Positions 6,290 through 8,369 of a stretch of 8,369 nt of DNA are shown here, in pieces. Under the pieces are notes generated by a model that did no database searches, was not told where the DNA came from, and saw nothing but the letters and a program-made list of their open reading frames with translations. This stretch comes from Planctomycetota bacterium. GTDB lineage: Bacteria; Planctomycetota; PUPC01; JACPCR01. The position numbers were made by a program, and so were the translations under genes. The number at the start of each line of letters is the position of its first letter. Position 1 is the first letter of the stretch. The stretch lies in the NCBI GenBank assembly GCA_030740295.1, contig JASLXP010001275.1, positions 1 through 8,369 of the forward strand, read 5' to 3'.

Positions 6290-7135
6290 ATGCGGAATCA
6301 GTTGCCCAGTCAATATCAGCCGAGAGAGATTCCAGGAGTTGCAGGCAGGTTCCATTTGAATTCAACCAACTGCGATGGATTCGTGTCGGCCCTCGAAAGC
6401 CAGCCGGACATGTTCGCGGCCGCAGTGGCTGGACGCGGCACTGCCCGGGAGATGGGTACCGGCGACGGGGCTGTTGTCGTTCGCCGTTACATGCATGGCG
6501 GATTGGCAGGAAAGGTCCTTGGTCACGCGCACTGGGGTGAGAGACGGGCCATTCAAGAAATCTGCGTTCATGAATCCGCGAGCGCGGCGGGCATTCCGTG
6601 TCCGGAAGTCATCGGCTTTCGCAGTGAACGGAAGGGGATGTTCGTGCAACTGGATCTGATAACAAAAAAAGTCGAAGACTCTCTGCCGCTTGAAGACTGG
6701 CTCAGGACCGCGACCTCATCGGACAACAGAAGGCTTTCGGCCGGGCTCGCGGCGCTTGTCATTCGGATGCATGAGGCGGGTCTCATTCATGCCGACTTTC
6801 ATGTCCGAAATATTCTGGTTCAAGCGGCGGACAACGGGGAGAAACTTATCGTGCTTGATTGGGATCGCGGCCGGCAGGTGGACACCGTCTCACCGGAGCA
6901 GGCTTCACAGACTTTGTTTCGACTGAATCGTTCGATGGAGAAGTTCGGCATTTCGTCCAGACATTTTTCAAAAGCGGACAGGCTGCGATTCTTGAAAGAG
7001 TATCTGCTCAGCGCCGGGCGCCTGGATTCGCTTCGCGCTTGGGCGGAAGCATGCCAGCGTCACCTGGACCGGCATCGGCTCTGGTGGCGCCTGTGCGGGA
7101 GGTCTGCCGAAACGAATGTGCAGTCGGATACCTAA
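6290..7135 (+). CDS. LPS core kinase, Kdo kinase/InaA-like
   Basis: This 281-residue protein resembles KdkA/RfaP/InaA-type kinases, which use ATP to phosphorylate Kdo or heptose in the LPS inner core at the cytoplasmic face of the inner membrane. Visible marks are an N-terminal GRGTAR glycine-rich segment, VVVRRYMHGGLAGKVLG (62-78), which matches the RHYRRGG-type block of Kdo kinases, the catalytic loop HADFHVRN (H167, D169, N174) and the metal-binding LDWDRGR (D190, D192). The frame continues upstream to a TTG at 6239, but the ATG at 6290 gives a more natural N-terminus; no Shine-Dalgarno sequence precedes either. The gene is divergent from the sulfatase operon across 109 bases and is followed after 9 bases by a heptosyltransferase-like gene, which supports an LPS core role. 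The exact acceptor, Kdo or heptose, is not decided by sequence alone. Confidence 0.85.
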   Translation: MRNQLPSQYQPREIPGVAGRFHLNSTNCDGFVSALESQPDMFAAAVAGRGTAREMGTGDGAVVVRRYMHGGLAGKVLGHAHWGERRAIQEICVHESASAAGIPCPEVIGFRSERKGMFVQLDLITKKVEDSLPLEDWLRTATSSDNRRLSAGLAALVIRMHEAGLIHADFHVRNILVQAADNGEKLIVLDWDRGRQVDTVSPEQASQTLFRLNRSMEKFGISSRHFSKADRLRFLKEYLLSAGRLDSLRAWAEACQRHLDRHRLWWRLCGRSAETNVQSDT

Positions 7136-7144
7136 AAAAGCGCG

Positions 7145-8254
7145 ATGAGCTCGCAACCATCCTCCATTCTCATTGTCCGTCTCAGCGCGCTCGGCGACGT
7201 CATTAACACCTTGCCAGTTCTGGATGCGCTCAAGGCGGCTTGGCCAAAGATTTCGATATCCTGGATCGTTGAGCCCGCGTCCGCACCGATCGTCGAAGCG
7301 CAGCCGCATGTGGATCGGACGTTTATTCTCGATCGCAAAGGGGTGCAGAGGAGCCTGGTCAAACCGGGACAGTGGAGACAGCTTGCCCGCGATGTTCGGC
7401 ATCTGGTGAGCGACCTGCAGTATGCCGCTTTCGATGTTGCTCTGGACATGCAGGGCAATTTCCGCAGTGGACTGGTCACCCGGCTCAGCCGCGCGAAACA
7501 GCGAGTGGGTTTCCATGCTGTGGATAGGAAGGAAAGAGATCTGTGTTTCACAGACCTGCAGGCGCTGCCCCTCCCCGCTCCGTGCCATCGGGCGGAGAAA
7601 GCCTTGCACTTGCTGACTGCGCTGGGAGTTAATTCAGACAAAGCCACGGCGGGGTTGCCGGTATCTTCCGAGGCAGAGGCGAAGGCCAGGGCCTTTCTGG
7701 CTGAGAAGGGTCTCAAAGGAAAAAGACTGGTCGTGATGCATCCAGGCACGAGTGCATTCGGCTCCTACAAGCGCTGGACGGATGAAGGCTTTCGAGACCT
7801 TTGTGGCCGGTTGTGCGAGGGCGGCGAAACCGGCGTGGTTCTTACCTGGAGCGGAAAGGAGATGGAATCGGCGGCAAAGCTGGCCGAGTCTTTGCACCCG
7901 AACGTCCACGTCAGCTTCGAGACTTCTCTGTTAGAACTGGCCGAGCTGTGCCGGCAGGCGAATCTGTTTGTCGGCGCGGATACCGGCCCGGGACATGTGG
8001 CTTCGCTGGTGGGGTGTCCGGTAGTTTCGATATTCGGGCCGAAGGATCCATTTGTATACCGGCCTTACTTTTCGCCCTGCCGGGTCGTTCAGCAGGAGCT
8101 GTGGTGTCGACCATGCTTCAGCCGAGCCTGCTCGGCCCCAGTCTGCCTGACGGGCATCCCGGTGGAACAGGTTTATGAAGCCGCGATGGGGCTACTCACA
8201 GGCACAAAGCCACCGCCGATTCTGCGCGTCATGGATAATCCACTTCTGCTCTAA
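7145..8254 (+). CDS. Glycosyltransferase family 9, ADP-heptose:LPS heptosyltransferase type
   Basis: The 369-residue product is a GT-B fold family 9 glycosyltransferase, which transfers heptose from ADP-heptose to the Kdo or heptose of the LPS inner core. The N-terminal RLSALGDVINTLP (12-24) is the typical acceptor-side motif, and Asp18 matches the proposed catalytic base of WaaC. The donor-side domain shows MHPGTS (198-203) and VGADTGPGHVASLVGCPVV (276-294), followed by IFGPKDP. A cysteine cluster at 321, 324, 329 and 334 is common in this family. There is no signal peptide, as expected for a cytoplasmic-side enzyme. It lies 9 bases after the kinase gene and is probably cotranscribed with it. 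WaaC-, WaaF- and WaaQ-type specificity cannot be separated here. The upstream sequence is A-rich, without a clear ribosome binding site. Confidence 0.92.
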   Translation: MSSQPSSILIVRLSALGDVINTLPVLDALKAAWPKISISWIVEPASAPIVEAQPHVDRTFILDRKGVQRSLVKPGQWRQLARDVRHLVSDLQYAAFDVALDMQGNFRSGLVTRLSRAKQRVGFHAVDRKERDLCFTDLQALPLPAPCHRAEKALHLLTALGVNSDKATAGLPVSSEAEAKARAFLAEKGLKGKRLVVMHPGTSAFGSYKRWTDEGFRDLCGRLCEGGETGVVLTWSGKEMESAAKLAESLHPNVHVSFETSLLELAELCRQANLFVGADTGPGHVASLVGCPVVSIFGPKDPFVYRPYFSPCRVVQQELWCRPCFSRACSAPVCLTGIPVEQVYEAAMGLLTGTKPPPILRVMDNPLLL

Positions 8255-8280
8255 GGCTGCCTTCGGCCGCAACCGCAGCT
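8255..8280. repeat. GC-rich inverted repeat directly after the glycosyltransferase stop
   Basis: Immediately after the stop codon, GCTGC (8256-8260) can pair with GCAGC (8275-8279), and CGGCCG in between is itself a palindrome. It could be a weak hairpin or part of a dispersed repeat adjoining the larger hairpin downstream. Only one copy is present in the window, so the repeat label is an inference. Confidence 0.35.
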
Positions 8281-8294
8281 ACGATAGAAATACC

Positions 8295-8369
8295 ACGGAT
8301 GGCAAGGCCATCCCACGGATGAAGAAGTTTTTATTCTGTCTTCATCCGTGGGATGGCTTTGCCATCCGT
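8295..8369. repeat. Long near-perfect hairpin, arms of 31 bases (repeat element, possible terminator)
   Basis: The arm at 8295-8325 is the reverse complement of 8339-8369 except for one position that would form a G-U pair in RNA; the loop is 13 bases and T-rich. Each arm also contains its own inverted repeat, GGATGGC and GCCATCC around a 3-base centre (AAG or TTT), so two small hairpins could form in place of the long one. CCACGGATG occurs twice in the left arm. The right arm ends at the window edge and the stem may continue. The position after the GT9 stop suits transcription end or mRNA protection, but no T-run after the stem can be seen. The compound symmetry is more like a mobile palindromic repeat than a simple terminator. 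Confidence 0.8.

Noticed and set aside
6968..7749. Minus-strand open frames opposite the kinase and glycosyltransferase genes
   Set aside because: Both plus-strand genes carry clear family motifs across this stretch; the minus-strand frames do not.

Overview
The window reads as chromosome from a Gram-negative bacterium, most likely of the PVC group (Planctomycetota, Verrucomicrobiota, Lentisphaerota or Kiritimatiellota). The reasons are indirect: a formylglycine-type sulfatase, a DUF4838-type protein, a sialidase-like Asp-box protein and a sugar isomerase in one operon; LPS core genes beside it; start sites mostly without Shine-Dalgarno sequences; and AT-rich or palindromic repeats in the gaps between genes. 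No rRNA, tRNA, CRISPR array, transposase or phage gene is visible.

Layout: (1) 1-609, plus strand, the 3' end of a gene with a tetratricopeptide-like segment, an acidic low-complexity linker and a charged helical tail; it ends inside a small tandem GTAATNN repeat. (2) 6180 down to 634, minus strand, a tight five-gene operon. In transcription order it encodes an exported DUF4838-family protein that seems to have lost its central domain, a sulfatase with a CSPSR active-site motif, a zinc/manganese-type ABC transporter substrate-binding lipoprotein, a xylose-isomerase-like TIM-barrel sugar isomerase/epimerase, and a sialidase-fold Asp-box protein. Spacings are 3, 9, about 43 and -1 bases. A good sigma70-like promoter (TTGGCT, 17 bases, TATCAT) with an overlapping inverted repeat lies just upstream of the first gene. 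(3) 6290-8254, plus strand, divergent from the operon: a Kdo-kinase/InaA-like LPS kinase followed 9 bases later by a family 9 glycosyltransferase (heptosyltransferase type). (4) 8255-8369, non-coding, dominated by a 31-bp-arm hairpin that runs to the window edge.

Reading the genes together: the minus-strand operon looks like a small module for using a sulfated glycan or glycoside, with a sulfatase to desulfate, a sialidase-fold protein and TIM-barrel isomerase to process the sugar, and a metal-binding lipoprotein whose link is unclear. The sulfatase, isomerase and sialidase-like protein show no signal peptides, so these steps would be cytoplasmic. The divergent pair decorates the LPS inner core and is probably unrelated in function. 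The points most worth following are the internally deleted DUF4838 protein, the orphan metal-binding lipoprotein that lacks usual ligands, and the two repeat types at gene ends. I did not find a clearly new multi-gene system; the operon combination itself is the nearest candidate.
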